NCBI RefSeq assembly: GCF_050947335.1
Contig: NW_027473362.1
Span: 992,001 to 1,056,000 of the forward strand
Length of the DNA stretch: 64,000 nucleotides
Direction: 5' to 3'
Origin: Megachile rotundata
Lineage: Eukaryota > Arthropoda > Insecta > Hymenoptera > Megachilidae
Shown: piece by piece, positions 24,189 through 37,785 of the stretch
Layout: each line of letters begins with the position of its first letter
Position numbering within the stretch: the stretch's first letter is position 1
Position numbers and translations under genes: made by a program
The notes under the pieces: generated by a model
What the model was told of the DNA's origin: nothing
What the model saw: only the letters and a program-made list of their open reading frames with translations
The model's database searches: none

Positions 24189-25136
24189 GTTAAGTTATCG
24201 TAACTGAGCACAATTCAACACCACAATGAACAATTTTGCTCGTTTTGAACGAATTATGCTCATTTTCGCACGATTCAGACTCTAATTCGCACATATCCGC
24301 TGTAATTCGACTCTGTACTATCTAGTTATGTTAAGTTATCCTATCTGAGCACAATTCAACTCCACAATGAACAATTTTGCTCGTTTTGCACGAATTATGC
24401 TCATTTTCGCACGATTCTGCCTCTAATTCGCACATATCCGCTGTAATTCGACTCTGTACTATCTAGTCATGTTAAGTTATCGTAACTGAGCACAATTCAA
24501 CACCACAATGAACAATTTTGCTCGTTTTGCACGAATTATGCTCATTTTCGCACGATTCTGCCTCTAATTCGCACATATCCGCTGTAATTCGAATCTGTAC
24601 TATCTAGTTATGTTAAGTTATCGTAACTGAGCACAATTCAACACCACAATGAACAATTTTGCTCGTTTTGAACGAATTATGCTCATTTTCGCACGATTCA
24701 GCCTCTAATTCGCACATATCCGCTGTAATTCGACTCTGTACTATCTAGTTATGTTAAGTTATCGTAACTGAGCACAATTCAACACCACAATGAACAATTT
24801 TGCTCGTTTTGAACGAATTATGCTCATTTTCGCACGATTCAGCCTCTAATTCGCACATACCCGCTGTAATTCGACTCTGTTCTATCTAGATATGTTAAGT
24901 TATCCTATCTGAGCACAATTCAACACCACAATGAACAATTTTGCTTGTTTTGCACGAATTTTGCTCGTTTTGAACGAATTTTTCTCATTTTCGAACGATT
25001 CAGCCTCTAATTCGCACATATCCGCTGTAATTCGACTCTGTACTATCTAGTCATTTTAAGTTATCGTAAGTGAGCACAATTCAACACCACAATGAACAAT
25101 TTTGCTCGTTTTGAACGAATTATGCTCATTTTCGCA
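23848..25136 (+). repeat. 1289-bp nine-monomer tandem duplication, unit 1
   Basis: Nine monomers (eight of 141 bp, one of 161 bp) are repeated directly. Landmarks with offset 1289 are caacgaacaa (23942/25231), caactccac (24360/25649) and ttttctcatt (24980/26269). The rare gaatctgtac (for gactctgtac) and the pair tacccgctg with ctgttctatc are in both units. The left segment at 7.4-8.7 kb contains this nine-monomer set only once, with gactctgtac. The duplication is therefore younger than the copying of the larger segment. Confidence 0.9.
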
Positions 25137-26435
25137 CGATTCAGCCTCTAATTCGCACATATCCGCTGTAATTCGACTCTGTACTATCTAGTTATGTTAA
25201 GTTATCCTATCTGAGCACAATTCAACACCACAACGAACAATTTTGCTCGTTTTGCACGAATTATGCTCATTTTCGCACGATTCAGCCTCTAATTCGCACA
25301 TATCCGCTGCAATTCGACTCTGTACTATCTAGTTATGTTAAGTTATCCTATCTGAGCACAATTCAACACCACAATGAACAATTTTGCTCGTTTTGCACGA
25401 ATTATGCTCATTTTCGCACGATTCAGCCTCTAATTCGCACATATCCGCTGTAATTCGACTCTGTACTATCTAGTTATGTTAAGTTATCGTAACTGAGCAC
25501 AATTCAACACCACAATGAACAATTTTGCTCGTTTTGAACGAATTATGCTCATTTTCGCACGATTCAGACTCTAATTCGCACATATCCGCTGTAATTCGAC
25601 TCTGTACTATCTAGTTATGTTAAGTTATCCTATCTGAGCACAATTCAACTCCACAATGAACAATTTTGCTCGTTTTGCACGAATTATGCTCATTTTCGCA
25701 CGATTCTGCCTCTAATTCGCACATATCCGCTGTAATTCGACTCTGTACTATCTAGTCATGTTAAGTTATCGTAACTGAGCACAATTCAACACCACAATGA
25801 ACAATTTTGCTCGTTTTGCACGAATTATGCTCATTTTCGCACGATTCTGCCTCTAATTCGCACATATCCGCTGTAATTCGAATCTGTACTATCTAGTTAT
25901 GTTAAGTTATCGTAACTGAGCACAATTCAACACCACAATGAACAATTTTGCTCGTTTTGAACGAATTATGCTCATTTTCGCACGATTCAGCCTCTAATTC
26001 GCACATATCCGCTGTAATTCGACTCTGTACTATCTAGTTATGTTAAGTTATCGTAACTGAGCACAATTCAACACCACAATGAACAATTTTGCTCGTTTTG
26101 AACGAATTATGCTCATTTTCGCACGATTCAGCCTCTAATTCGCACATACCCGCTGTAATTCGACTCTGTTCTATCTAGATATGTTAAGTTATCCTATCTG
26201 AGCACAATTCAACACCACAATGAACAATTTTGCTTGTTTTGCACGAATTTTGCTCGTTTTGAACGAATTTTTCTCATTTTCGAACGATTCAGCCTCTAAT
26301 TCGCACATATCCGCTGTAATTCGACTCTGTACTATCTAGTCATTTTAAGTTATCGTAAGTGAGCACAATTCAACACCACAATGAACAATTTTGCTCGTTT
26401 TGAACGAATTATGCTCATTTTCGCACGATTCAGCA
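25137..26435 (+). repeat. 1289-bp nine-monomer tandem duplication, unit 2
   Basis: Direct adjacent copy of 23848-25136. At its right end it reads cagcatctaattcg, as in the left segment at 8691-8704, whereas unit 1 at the same point (25146) reads cagcctctaattcg. Unit 2 thus keeps the original right flank, and the junction lies between the units. Confidence 0.88.
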
Positions 26436-29400
26436 TCTAATTCGCACATATCCGCTGTAATTCGACTCTGTACTATCTAGTCATGTTAAGTTATCGTAAC
26501 TGAGCACAATTCAACACCACAATGAACAATTTTGCTTGTTTTGAACGAATTATGCTCATTTTCGCACGATTCAGACTCTAATTCGCACATATCCGCTGTA
26601 ATTCGACTCTGTACTATCTAGTTATGTTAAGTTATCGTAACTGAGCACAATTCAACACCACAATGAACAATTTTGCTCGTTTTGCACGAATTTTGCTCGT
26701 TTTGAACGAATTTTGCTCATTTTCGAACGATTCAGCCTCTAATTCGCACATATCCGCTGTAATTCGACTCTGTACTATCTAGTTATGTTAAGTTATCCTA
26801 TCTGAGCACAATTCAAAACCACAATGAACAATTTTGCTCGTTTTGCACGAATTATGCTCATTTTCGCACGATTCAGCCTCTAATTCGCACATATCCGGTG
26901 TAATTCGACTCTGTACTATCTAGTTATGTTAAGTTATCCTGTCTGAGCACAATTCAACACCACAATGAACAATTTTGCTCGTTTTGCACGAATTTTGCTC
27001 GTTTTGAACGAATTTTGCTCATTTTCGAACGATTCAGCCTCTAATTCGCACATATCCGCTGTAATTCGACTCTGTACTATCTAGTTATGTTAAGTTATCC
27101 TATCTGAGCACAATTCAACACCACAATGAACAATTTTGCTCGTTTTGCACGAATTATGCTCATTTTCGCACGATTCTGCCTCTAATTCGCACATATCCGC
27201 TGTAATTCGACTCTGTACTATCTAGTTATGTTAAGTTATCCTATCTGAGCACAATTCAACACCACAATGAACAATTTTGCTCGTTTTGCACGAATTATGC
27301 TCATTTTCGCACGATTCAGCCTCTAATTCGCACATATCCGCTGTAATTCAACTCTGTACTATCTAGTTATGTTAAGTTATCGTAACTGAGCACAATTCAA
27401 CACCACAATGAACAATTTTGCTCGTTTTGAACGAATTATGCTCATTTTCGCACGATTCAGCCTCTAATTCGCACATATCCGCTGTAATTCGACTCTGTAC
27501 TATCTAGTTATGTTAAGTTATCCTATCTGAGCACAATTCAACACCACAATGAACAATTTTGCTCGTTTTGAACGAATTATGCTCATTTTCGCACGATTCA
27601 GCCTCTAATTCGCACATATCCGCTGTAATTCGATTCTGTACTATCTAGTTATGTTAAGTTATCGTAACTGAGCACAATTCAACACCACAATGAACAATTT
27701 TGCTCGTTTTGCACGAATTTTGCTCGTTTTGAACGAATTTTGCTCATTTTCGAACGATTCAGCCTCTAATTCGAACATATCCGCTGTAATTCGACTCTGT
27801 ACTATCTAGTTATGTTAAGTTATCCTATCTGAGCACAATTCAAAACCACAATGAACAATTTTGCTCGTTTTGAACGAATTATGCTCATTTTCGCACGATT
27901 CAGCCTCTAATTCGCACATATCCGCTGTAATTCGACTCTGTACTATCTAGTTATGTTGAGTTATCCTATCTGAGCACAATTCAACACCACAATGAACAAT
28001 TTTGCTCGTTTTGCACGAATTTTGCTCGTTTTGAACGAATTTTGCTCATTTTCGAACGATTCAGCCTCTAATTCGCACATATCCGCTGTAATTCGACTCT
28101 GTACTATCTAGTTATGTTAAGTTATCCTATCTGAGCACAATTCAAAACCACAATGAACAATTTTGCTCGTTTTGCACGAATTATGCTCATTTTCGCACGA
28201 TTCAGCCTCTAATTCGCACATATCCGCTGTAATTCGACTCTGTACTATCTAGTTATGTTAAGTTATCCTATCTGAGCACAATTCAACACCACAATGAACA
28301 ATTTTGCTCGTTTTGCACGAATTTTGCTCGTTTTGAACGAATTTTGCTCATTTTCGAACGATTCAGCCTCTAATTCGCACATATCCGCAGTAATTCGACT
28401 CTGTACTATCTAGTTATGTTAAGTCATCCTATCTGAGCACAATTCAACACCACAACGAACAATTTTGCTCGTTTTGCACGAATTATGCTCATTTTCGCAC
28501 GATTCAGCCTCTAATTCGCACATATCCGCTGCAATTCGACTCTGTACTATCTAGTTATGTTAAGTTATCCTATCTGAGCACAATTCAACACCACAATGAA
28601 CAATTTTGCTCGTTTTGCACGAATTATGCTCATTTTCGCACGATTCAGCCTCTAATTCGCACATATCCGCTGTAATTCGACTCTGTACTATCTAGTTATG
28701 TTAAGTTATCGTAACTGAGCACAATTCAACACCACAATGAACAATTTTGCTCGTTTTGAACGAATTATGCTCATTTTCGCACGATTCAGACTCTAAATCG
28801 CACATATCCGCTGTAATTCGACTCTGTACTATCTAGTTATGTTAAGTTATCCTATCTGAGCACAATTCGACACCACAATGAACAATTTTGCTCGTTTTGA
28901 ACGAATTATGCTCATTTTCGCACGATTCAGCCTCCAATTCGCACATATCCGCTGCAATTCGGCTCTGTACTATCTAGTTATGTTAAGTTATCCTATCTGA
29001 GCACAATTCAACACCACAATGAACAATTTTGCTCGTTTTGAACGAATTATGCTCATTTTCGCACGATTCAGCCTCTAATTCGCACATATCCGCTGTAATT
29101 CGACTCTGTACTATCTAGTTATGTTAAGTTATCCTACCTGAGCACAATTCAACACCACAATGAACAATTTTGCTCGTTTTGCACGAATTTTGCTCGTTTT
29201 GAACGAATTTTGCTCATTTTCGCACGATTCAGCCTCTAATTCGCACATATCCGCTGTAATTCGACTCTGTACTATCTAGTTATGTTAAGTTATCCTATCT
29301 GAGCACAATTCAACACCACAATGAACAATTTTGCTCGTTTTGCACGAATTATGCTCATTTTCGCACGATTCAGCCTCTAATTCGCACATATCCGCTGTAA

Positions 29401-32358
29401 TTCGACTCTGTACTATCTAGTCATGTTAAGTTATCGTAACTGAGCACAATTCAACACCACAATGAACAATTTTGCTCGTTTTGCACGAATTATGCTCATT
29501 TTCGCACGATTCAGCCTCTAATTCGCACATATCCGCTGTAATTCGACTCTGTACTATCTAGTTATGTTAAGTTATCCTATCTGAGCACAATTCAACACCA
29601 CAATGAACAATTTTGCTTGTTTTGCACGAATTTTGCTCGTTTTGAACGAATTTTGCTCATTTTCGAACGATTCAGCCTCTAATTCGCACATATCCGCTGT
29701 AATTCGACTCTGTACTATCTAGTCATTTTAAGTTATCGTATGTGAGCACAATTCAACACCACAATGAACAATTTTGCTCGTTTTGAACGAATTATGCTCA
29801 TTTTCGCACGATTCAGCATCTAATTCGCACATATCCGCTGTAATTCGACTCTGTACTATCTAGTCATGTTAAGTTATCGTAACTGAGCACAATTCAACAC
29901 CACAATGAACAATTTTGCTTGTTTTGAACGAATTATGCTCATTTTCGCACGATTCAGCATCTAATTCGCACATATCCGCTGTAATTCGACTCTGTACTAT
30001 CTAGTCATGTTAAGTTATCGTAACTGAGCACAATTCAACACCACAATGAACAATTTTGCTTGTTTTGAACGAATTATGCTCATTTTCGCACGATTCAGAC
30101 TCTAATTCGCACATATCCGCTGTAATTCGACTCTGTACTATCTAGTTATGTTAAGTTATCGTAACTGAGCACAATTCAACACCACAATGAACAATTTTGC
30201 TCGTTTTGAACGAATTATGCTCATTTTCGCACGATTCAGCCTCTAATTCGCACATATCCGCTGTAATTCGACTCTGTACTATATAGTTATGTTAAGTTAT
30301 CCTATCTGAGCACAATTCAACACCACAATGAACAATTTTGCTCGTTTTGCACGAATTTTGCTCGTTTTGAACGAATTTTGCTCATTTTCGAACGATTCAG
30401 CCTCTAATTCGCACATATCCGCTGTAATTCGACTCTGTACTATCTAGTTATGTTAAGTTATCCTATCTGAGCACAATTCAAAACCACAATGAACAATTTT
30501 GCTCGTTTTGCACGAATTATGCTCATTTTCGCACGATTCAGCCTCTAATTCGCACATATCCGCTGTAATTCAACTCTGTACTCTCTAGTTATTTTAAGTT
30601 ATCGTAACTGAGCACAATTCAACACCACAATGAACAATTTTGCTCGTTTTGCACGAATTATGCTCATTTTCGCACGATTCAGCCTCTAATTCGCACATAT
30701 CCGCTGTAATTCGACTCTGTACTATCTAGTTATGTTAAGTTATCCTATCTGAGCACAATTCAACACCACAATGAACAATTTTGCTTGTTTTGCACGAATT
30801 TTGCTCGTTTTGAACGAATTTTGCTCATTTTCGAACGATTCAGCCTCTAATTCGCACATATCCGCTGTAATTCTACTCTGTACTATCTAGTTATGTTAAG
30901 TTATCCTATCTGAGCACAATTCAACACCACAATGAACAATTTTGCTCGTTTTGCACGAATTTTGCTCGTTTTGAACGAATTTTGCTCATTTTCGAACGAT
31001 TCAGCCTCTAATTCGCACATATCCGCTGTAATTCGACTCTGTACTATCTAGTCATGTTAAGTTATCGTAACTGAGCACAATTCAACACCACAATGAACAA
31101 TTTTGCTCGTTTTGAACGAATTATGCTCATTTTCGCACGATTCAGCCTCTAATTCGCACATATCCGCTGTAATTCGACTCTGTACTATCTAGTTATGTTA
31201 AGCTATCCTATCTGAGCACAATTCAACACCACAATGAACAATTTTGCTCGTTTTGCACGAATTTTGCTCGTTTTGAACGAATTTTGCTCATTTTCGAACG
31301 ATTCAGCCTCTAATTCGCACATATCCGCTGTAATTCGACTCTGTACTATCTAGTTATGTTAAGTTATCGTAACTGAGCACAATTCAACACCACAATGAAC
31401 AATTTTGCTCGTTTTGAACGAATTATGCTCATTTTCGCACGATTCAGCCTCTAATTCGCACATACCCGCTGTAATTCGACTCTGTTCTATCTAGTTATGT
31501 TAAGTTATCCTATCTGAGCACAATTCAGCACCACAATGAACAATTTTGCTTGTTTTGCACGAATTTTGCTCGTTTCGAACTAATTTTGCTCTTTTTCGAA
31601 CGATTCAGCCTCTAATTCGCACATATCCGCTGTAATTCGACTCTGTACTATCTAGTCATTTTAAGTTATCGTAAGTGAGCACAATTCAACACCACAATGA
31701 ACAATTTTGCTCGTTTTGAACGAATTATGCTCATTTTCGCACGATTCAGCATCTAATTCGCACATATCCGCTGTAATTCGACTCTGTACTATCTAGTCAT
31801 GTTAAGTTATCGTAACTGAGCACAATTCAACACCACAATGAACAATTTTGCTTGTTTTGAACGAATTTTGCTCATTTTCGAACGATTCAGCCTCTAATTC
31901 GCACATATCCGCTGTAATTCGACTCTGTACTATCTAGTTATGTTAAGTTATCCTATCTGAGCACAATTCAACACCACAACGAACAATTTTGCTCGTTTTG
32001 CACGAATTATGCTCATTTTCGCACGATTCAGCCTCTAATTCGCACATATCCGCTGCAATTCGACTCTGTACTATCTAGTTATGTTAAGTTATCCTATCTG
32101 AGCACAATTCAACACCACAATGAACAATTTTGCTCGTTTTGAACGAATTATGCTCATTTTCGCACGATTCAGCCTCTAATTCGCACATATCCGCTGTAAT
32201 TCGACTCTGTACTATCTAGTTATGTTAAGTTATCCTACCTGAGCACAATTCAACAACACAATGAACAATTTTGCTCGTTTTGCACGAATTATGCTCATTT
32301 TCGCACGATTCAGCCTCTAATTCGCACATATCCGCTGTAATTCGACTCTGTACTATCT

Positions 32359-32498
32359 AGTTATGTTAAGTTATCCTATCTGAGCACAATTCAACACCAC
32401 AATGAACAATTTTGCTCGTTTTGCACGAATTTTGCTCGTTTTGAACGATTCAGCCTCTAATTCGCACATATCCGCTGTATTTCGACTCTGTACTATCT
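32359..32498 (+). repeat. 140-bp monomer with rearranged units
   Basis: This monomer goes from gcacgaattttgctcgtttt directly to gaacgattcagcc. It lacks the tgctcattttcg unit altogether and is one base short because the 21-bp unit is missing while a 20-bp unit is present. It appears to be a 161-bp class A monomer that lost its 21-bp unit. It also has gctgtatttcgactc, otherwise seen next to the 181-bp monomers. Confidence 0.85.
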
Positions 32499-33619
32499 AG
32501 TTATGTTAAGTTATCCTATCTGAGCACAATTCGACACCACAATGAACAATTTTGCTCGTTTTGTAAGAATTATGCTCATTTTCGCACGATTCAGCCTCTA
32601 ATTCGCACATATCCGTTGTAATTCGACCCTGTACTATCTACTTACGTTAAGTTATCCTATCTGAGCACAATTCGACACCACAATGAACAATTTTGCTCGT
32701 TTTGCAAGAATTATGCTCATTTTCGCACGATTCAGCCTCTAATTCGCACATATCCGCTGTAATTCGACTCTGTACTATCTAGTCATGTTAAGTTATCGTA
32801 ACTGAGCACAATTCAACACCACAATGAACAATTTTGCTTGTTTTGAACGAATTATGCTCATTTTCGCACGATTCAGACTCTAATTCGCACATATCCGCTG
32901 TAATTCGACTCTGTACTATCTAGTTATGTTAAGTTATCGTAACTGAGCACAATTCAACACCACAATGAACAATTTTGCTCGTTTTGAACGAATTATGCTC
33001 ATTTTCGCACGATTCAGCCTCTAATTCGCACATATCCGCTGTAATTCGACTCTGTACTATCTAGTTATGTTAAGTTATCCTATCTGAGCACAATTCAACA
33101 CCACAATGAACAATTTTGCTCGTTTTGCACGAATTTTGCTCGTTTTGAACGAATTTTGCTCATTTTCGAACGATTCAGCCTCTAATTCGCACATATCCGC
33201 TGTAATTCGACTCTGTACTATCTAGTCATTTTAAGTTATCGTGAGTGAGCACAATTCAACACCACAATGAACAATTTTGCTCGTTTTGGACGAATTATGC
33301 TCATTTTCGCACGATTCAGCATCTAATTCGCACATATCCGCTGTAATTCGACTCTGTACTATCTAGTCATGTTAAGTTATCGTAACTGAGCACAATTCAA
33401 CACCACAATGAACAATTTTGCTCGTTTTGAACGAATTATGCTCATTTTCGCACGATTCAGACTCTAATTCGCACATATCCGCTGTAATTCGACTCTGTAC
33501 TATCTAGTTATGTTAAGTTATCCTATCTGAGCACAATTCAACACCACAATGAACAATTTTGCTCGTTTTGCACGAATTATGCTCATTTTCGCACGATTCT
33601 GCCTCTAATTCGCACATAC

Positions 33620-34203
33620 CCGCTGTAATTCGACTCTGTACTATCTAGTTATGTTAAGTTATCGTAACTGAGCACAATTCAACACCACAATGAACAATTT
33701 TGCTCGTTTTGCACGAATTATGCTCATTTTCGCACGATTCTGCCTCTAATTCGCACATACCCGCTGTAATTCGACTCTGTACTATCTAGTTATGTTAAGT
33801 TATCGTAACTGAGCACAATTCAACACCACAATGAACAATTTTGCTCGTTTTGAACGAATTATGCTCATTTTCGCACGATTCAGCCTCTAATTCGCACATA
33901 TCCGCTGTAATTCGACTCTGTACTATCTAGTTATGTTAAGTTATCGTAACTGAGCACAATTCAACACCACAATGAACAATTTTGCTCGTTTTGAACGAAT
34001 TATGCTCATTTTCGCACGATTCAGCCACTAATTCGCACATACCCGCTGTAATTCGACTCTGTTCTATCTAGTTATGTTAAGTTATCCTATCTGAGCACAA
34101 TTCAACACCACAATGAACAATTTTGCTTGTTTTGCACGAATTTTGCTCGTTTTGAACGAATTTTGCTCATTTTCGAACGATTCAGCCTCTAATTCGCACA
34201 TAT
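33620..34203 (+). repeat. Second 584-bp tandem duplication, unit 1
   Basis: Four monomers: one with gattctgcc and tacccgctg, a gaacgaattatg monomer, one with cagccactaatt, tacccgctg and ctgttctatc, and a 161-bp gcttgttttgcacg monomer. They are repeated directly with a 584-bp offset (gattctgcc at 33741/34325, agccacta at 34023/34607). This is independent of the 584-bp duplication at 23.0 kb, but has the same make-up of three short monomers and one long. Confidence 0.87.
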
Positions 34204-34787
34204 CCGCTGTAATTCGACTCTGTACTATCTAGTTATGTTAAGTTATCGTAACTGAGCACAATTCAACACCACAATGAACAATTTTGCTCGTTTTGCACGA
34301 ATTATGCTCATTTTCGCACGATTCTGCCTCTAATTCGCACATACCCGCTGTAATTCGACTCTGTACTATCTAGTTATGTTAAGTTATCGTAACTGAGCAC
34401 AATTCAACACCACAATGAACAATTTTGCTCGTTTTGAACGAATTATGCTCATTTTCGCACGATTCAGCCTCTAATTCGCACATATCCGCTGTAATTCGAC
34501 TCTGTACTATCTAGTTATGTTAAGTTATCGTAACTGAGCACAATTCAACACCACAATGAACAATTTTGCTCGTTTTGAACGAATTATGCTCATTTTCGCA
34601 CGATTCAGCCACTAATTCGCACATACCCGCTGTAATTCGACTCTGTTCTATCTAGTTATGTTAAGTTATCCTATCTGAGCACAATTCAACACCACAATGA
34701 ACAATTTTGCTTGTTTTGCACGAATTTTGCTCGTTTTGAACGAATTTTGCTCATTTTCGCACGATTCAGCCTCTAATTCGCACATAT
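34204..34787 (+). repeat. Second 584-bp tandem duplication, unit 2
   Basis: Direct copy of 33620-34203. The match holds to 34759, where this copy has cattttcgcacg and unit 1 has cattttcgaacg at 34176. That makes its 161-bp monomer one of the few long forms with the short-form ending. Confidence 0.86.
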
Positions 34788-35164
34788 CCGCTGTAATTCG
34801 ACTCTGTACTATCTAGTTATGTTAAGTTATCGTAACTGAGCACAATTCAACACCACAATGATCAATTTTGCTCGTTTTGCACGAATTATGCTCATTTTCG
34901 CACGATTCAGCCTCTAATTCGCACATATCCGCTGTAATTCGACTCTGTACTATCTAGTTATGTTAAGTTATCGTAACTGAGCACAATTCAACACCACAAT
35001 GAACAATTTTGCTCGTTTTGAACGAATTATGCTCATTTTCGCACGATTCAGCCTCTAATTCGCACATATCCGCTGTAATTCGACTCTGTACTATCTAGTT
35101 ATGTTAAGTTATCCTATCTGAGCACAATTCAACACCACAATGAACAATTTTGCTCGTTTTGCAC

Positions 35165-37785
35165 GAATTTTGCTCGTTTTGAACGAATTTTGCTCATTTT
35201 CGAACGATTCAGCCTCTAATTCGCACATATCCGCTGTAATTCGACTCTGTACTATCTAGGCATGTTAAGTTATCGTAACTGAGCACAATTCAACACCACA
35301 ATGAACAATTTTGCTCGTTTTGCAAGAATTATGCTCATTTTCGCACGATTCAGCCTCTAATTCGCACATATCCGATGTAATTCGACTCTGTACTATCTAG
35401 TTATGTTAAGTTATCGTAACTGAACACAGTTCAACACCACAATGAACAATTTTGCTCGTTTTGCACGAATTATGCTCATTTTCGCACGATTCAGCCTCTA
35501 ATTCGCACATATCCGCTGTAATTCGACTCTGTACTATCTAGTTATGTTAAGTTATCCTATCTGAGCACAATTCAACACCACAATGAACAATTTTGCTCGT
35601 TTTGAACGAATTTTGCTCATTTTCGAACGATTCAGCCTCTAATTCACACATATCCGCTGTAATTCGACTCTGTACTATCTAGTCATGTTAAGTTATCGTA
35701 ACTGAGCACAATTCAACACCACAATGAACAATTTTGCTCGTTTTGCAAGAATTATGCTCATTTTCGCACGATTCAGCCTCTAATTCGCACATATCCGATG
35801 TAATTCGACTCTGTACTATCTAGTTATGTTAAGTTATCCTATCTGAGCACAATTCAACACCACAATGAACAATTTTGCTCGTTTCGCACGAATTTTGCTC
35901 GTTTTGAACGAATTTTGCTCATTTTCGAACGATTCAGCCTCTAATTCGCACATATCCGCTGTAATTCGACTCTGTACTATCTAGTCATGTTAAGTTATCG
36001 TAACTGAGCACAATTCAACACCACAATGAACAATTTTGCTCGTTTTGCAAGAATTATGCTCATTTTCGCACGATTCAGCCTCTAATTCGCACATATCCGC
36101 TGTAATTCGACTCTGTACTATCTAGTTATGTTAAGTTATCGTAACTGAGCACAATTCAACACCACAATGAACAATTTTGCTCGTTTTGAACGAATTATGC
36201 TCATTTTCGCACGATTCAGCCTCTAATTCGCACATATCCGCTGTAATTCGACTCTGTACTATCTAGTTATGTTAAGTTATCCTATCTGAGCACAATTCAA
36301 CACCACAATGAACAATTTTGCTTGTTTTGCACGAATTTTGCTCGTTTTGAACGAATTTTGCTCATTTTCGAACGATTCAGCCTCTAATTCGCACATATCC
36401 GCTGTAATTCGACTCTGTACTATCTAGTCATGTTAAGTTATCGTAACTGAGCACAATTTAACACCACAATAAACAATTTTGCTCGTTTTGAACGAATTAT
36501 GCTCATTTTCGCACGATTCAGCATCTAATTCGCACATATCCGCTGTAATTCGGCTCTGTACTATCTAGTCATGTTAAGTTATCGTAACTGAGCACAATTC
36601 AACACCACAATGAACAATTTTGCTCGTTTTGAACGAATTATGCTCATTTTCGCACGATTCAGCCTCTAATTCGCACATATCCGCTGTAATTCGACTCTGA
36701 ACTATCTAGTTATGTTAAGTTATCCTATCTGAGCACAATTCGACACCACAATGAACAATTTTGCTCGTTTTGCACGAATTATGCTCATTTTCGCACGATT
36801 CAGCCTCTAATTCGCACATATCCGCTGTAATTCGACTCTGTACTATCTAGTTATGTTAAGTTATCCTATCTGAGCACAATTCAACACCACAATGAACAAT
36901 TTTGCTCGTTTTGCACGAATTATGCTCATTTTCGCACGATTCAGCCTCTAATTCGCACATATCCGCTGTAATTCGACTCTGTACTATCTAGTCATGTTAA
37001 GTTATCGTAACTGAGCACAATTCAACACCACAATGAACAATTTTGCTCGTTTTGCACGAATTTTGCTCGTTTTGCACGAATTTTGCTCGTTTTGAACGAA
37101 TTTTGCTCATTTTCGAACGATTCAGCCTCTAGTTCGCACATATCCGCTGTATTTCGACTCTGTACTATCTAGTTATGTTAAGTTATCCTATCTGAGCACA
37201 ATTCGACACCACAATGAACAATTTTGCTCGTTTTGCAAGAATTATGCTCATTTTCGCACGATTCAGCCTCTAATTCGCACATATCCGCTGTAATTCGACT
37301 CTGTACTATCTAGTTACGTTAAGTTATCCTATCTGAGCACAATTCGACACCACAATGAACAATTTTGCTTGTTTTGCAAGAATTATGCTCATTTTCGCAC
37401 GATTCAGCCTCTAATTCGCACATATCCGCTGTAATTCGACTCTGTACTATCTAGTAATGTTAAGTTATCCTATCTGAGCACAATTCGACACCACAATGAA
37501 CAATTTTGCTCGTTTTGCACGAATTATGCTCATTTTCGCACGATTCAGCCTCTAATTCGCACATATCCGCTGTAATTCGACTCTGTACTATCTAGTTATG
37601 TTAGGTTATCCTATCTGAGCACAATTCAACACCACAATGAACAATTTTGCTCGTTTTGAACGAATTTTGCTCATTTTCGAACGATTCAGCCTCTAATTCG
37701 CACATATCCGCTGTAATTCGACTCTGTACTATCTAGTTATGTTAAGTTATCGTAACTGAGCACAATTCAACACCACAATGAACAA
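35165..37785 (+). repeat. ~2.6-kb block, copy A (offset 24665 bp)
   Basis: This block recurs at about 59830-62450. It contains in order gcaagaatt with ccgatgtaatt, tgaacacagttc, aattcacacat, cgtttcgcacg, gcttgttttgcacg, aacaccacaataaac with ttcggctctg, ctctgaactatc, the 181-bp monomer, ttacgtt, taatgtt and ttaggttatcc. Every landmark checked keeps the 24665-bp offset. Differences include taggcatg here versus tagtcatg there, and attcaacacc here versus attgaacacc near 60.68 kb. Confidence 0.85.
36990..37170 (+). repeat. 181-bp monomer, copy 1
   Basis: This monomer has two extra 20-bp units, with attttgctcgttttgcacga twice, then the gaacga form, then the tgctcattttcgaacga form. It also carries the private changes ctctagttcgcac and ctgtatttcgactc. 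It is followed by a fixed run of monomers: cgacacc with gcaagaatt, then agttacgttaag with gcttgttttgcaag, then agtaatgttaag, then agttatgttaggttatcc. The same run follows the other 181-bp copies, so these are one block copied several times. Confidence 0.93.

Larger units (their letters stand above)
18262..25145 (+). repeat. Left segment, second version
   Basis: This matches 1.2-8.7 kb block by block: about 18262-19199 (offset 17035/17034), 19264-20970 (16893/16892), 21105-22410 (16449), around 22802 (16751) and 23780-25145 (16449). Within these blocks the copies differ by few substitutions. They also differ by five single-base indels, all in this copy and all between 18.26 and 19.40 kb. Whole-monomer gains and losses separate the blocks. 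The low divergence indicates recent copying, or an assembly joining of two similar arrays. Confidence 0.82.
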
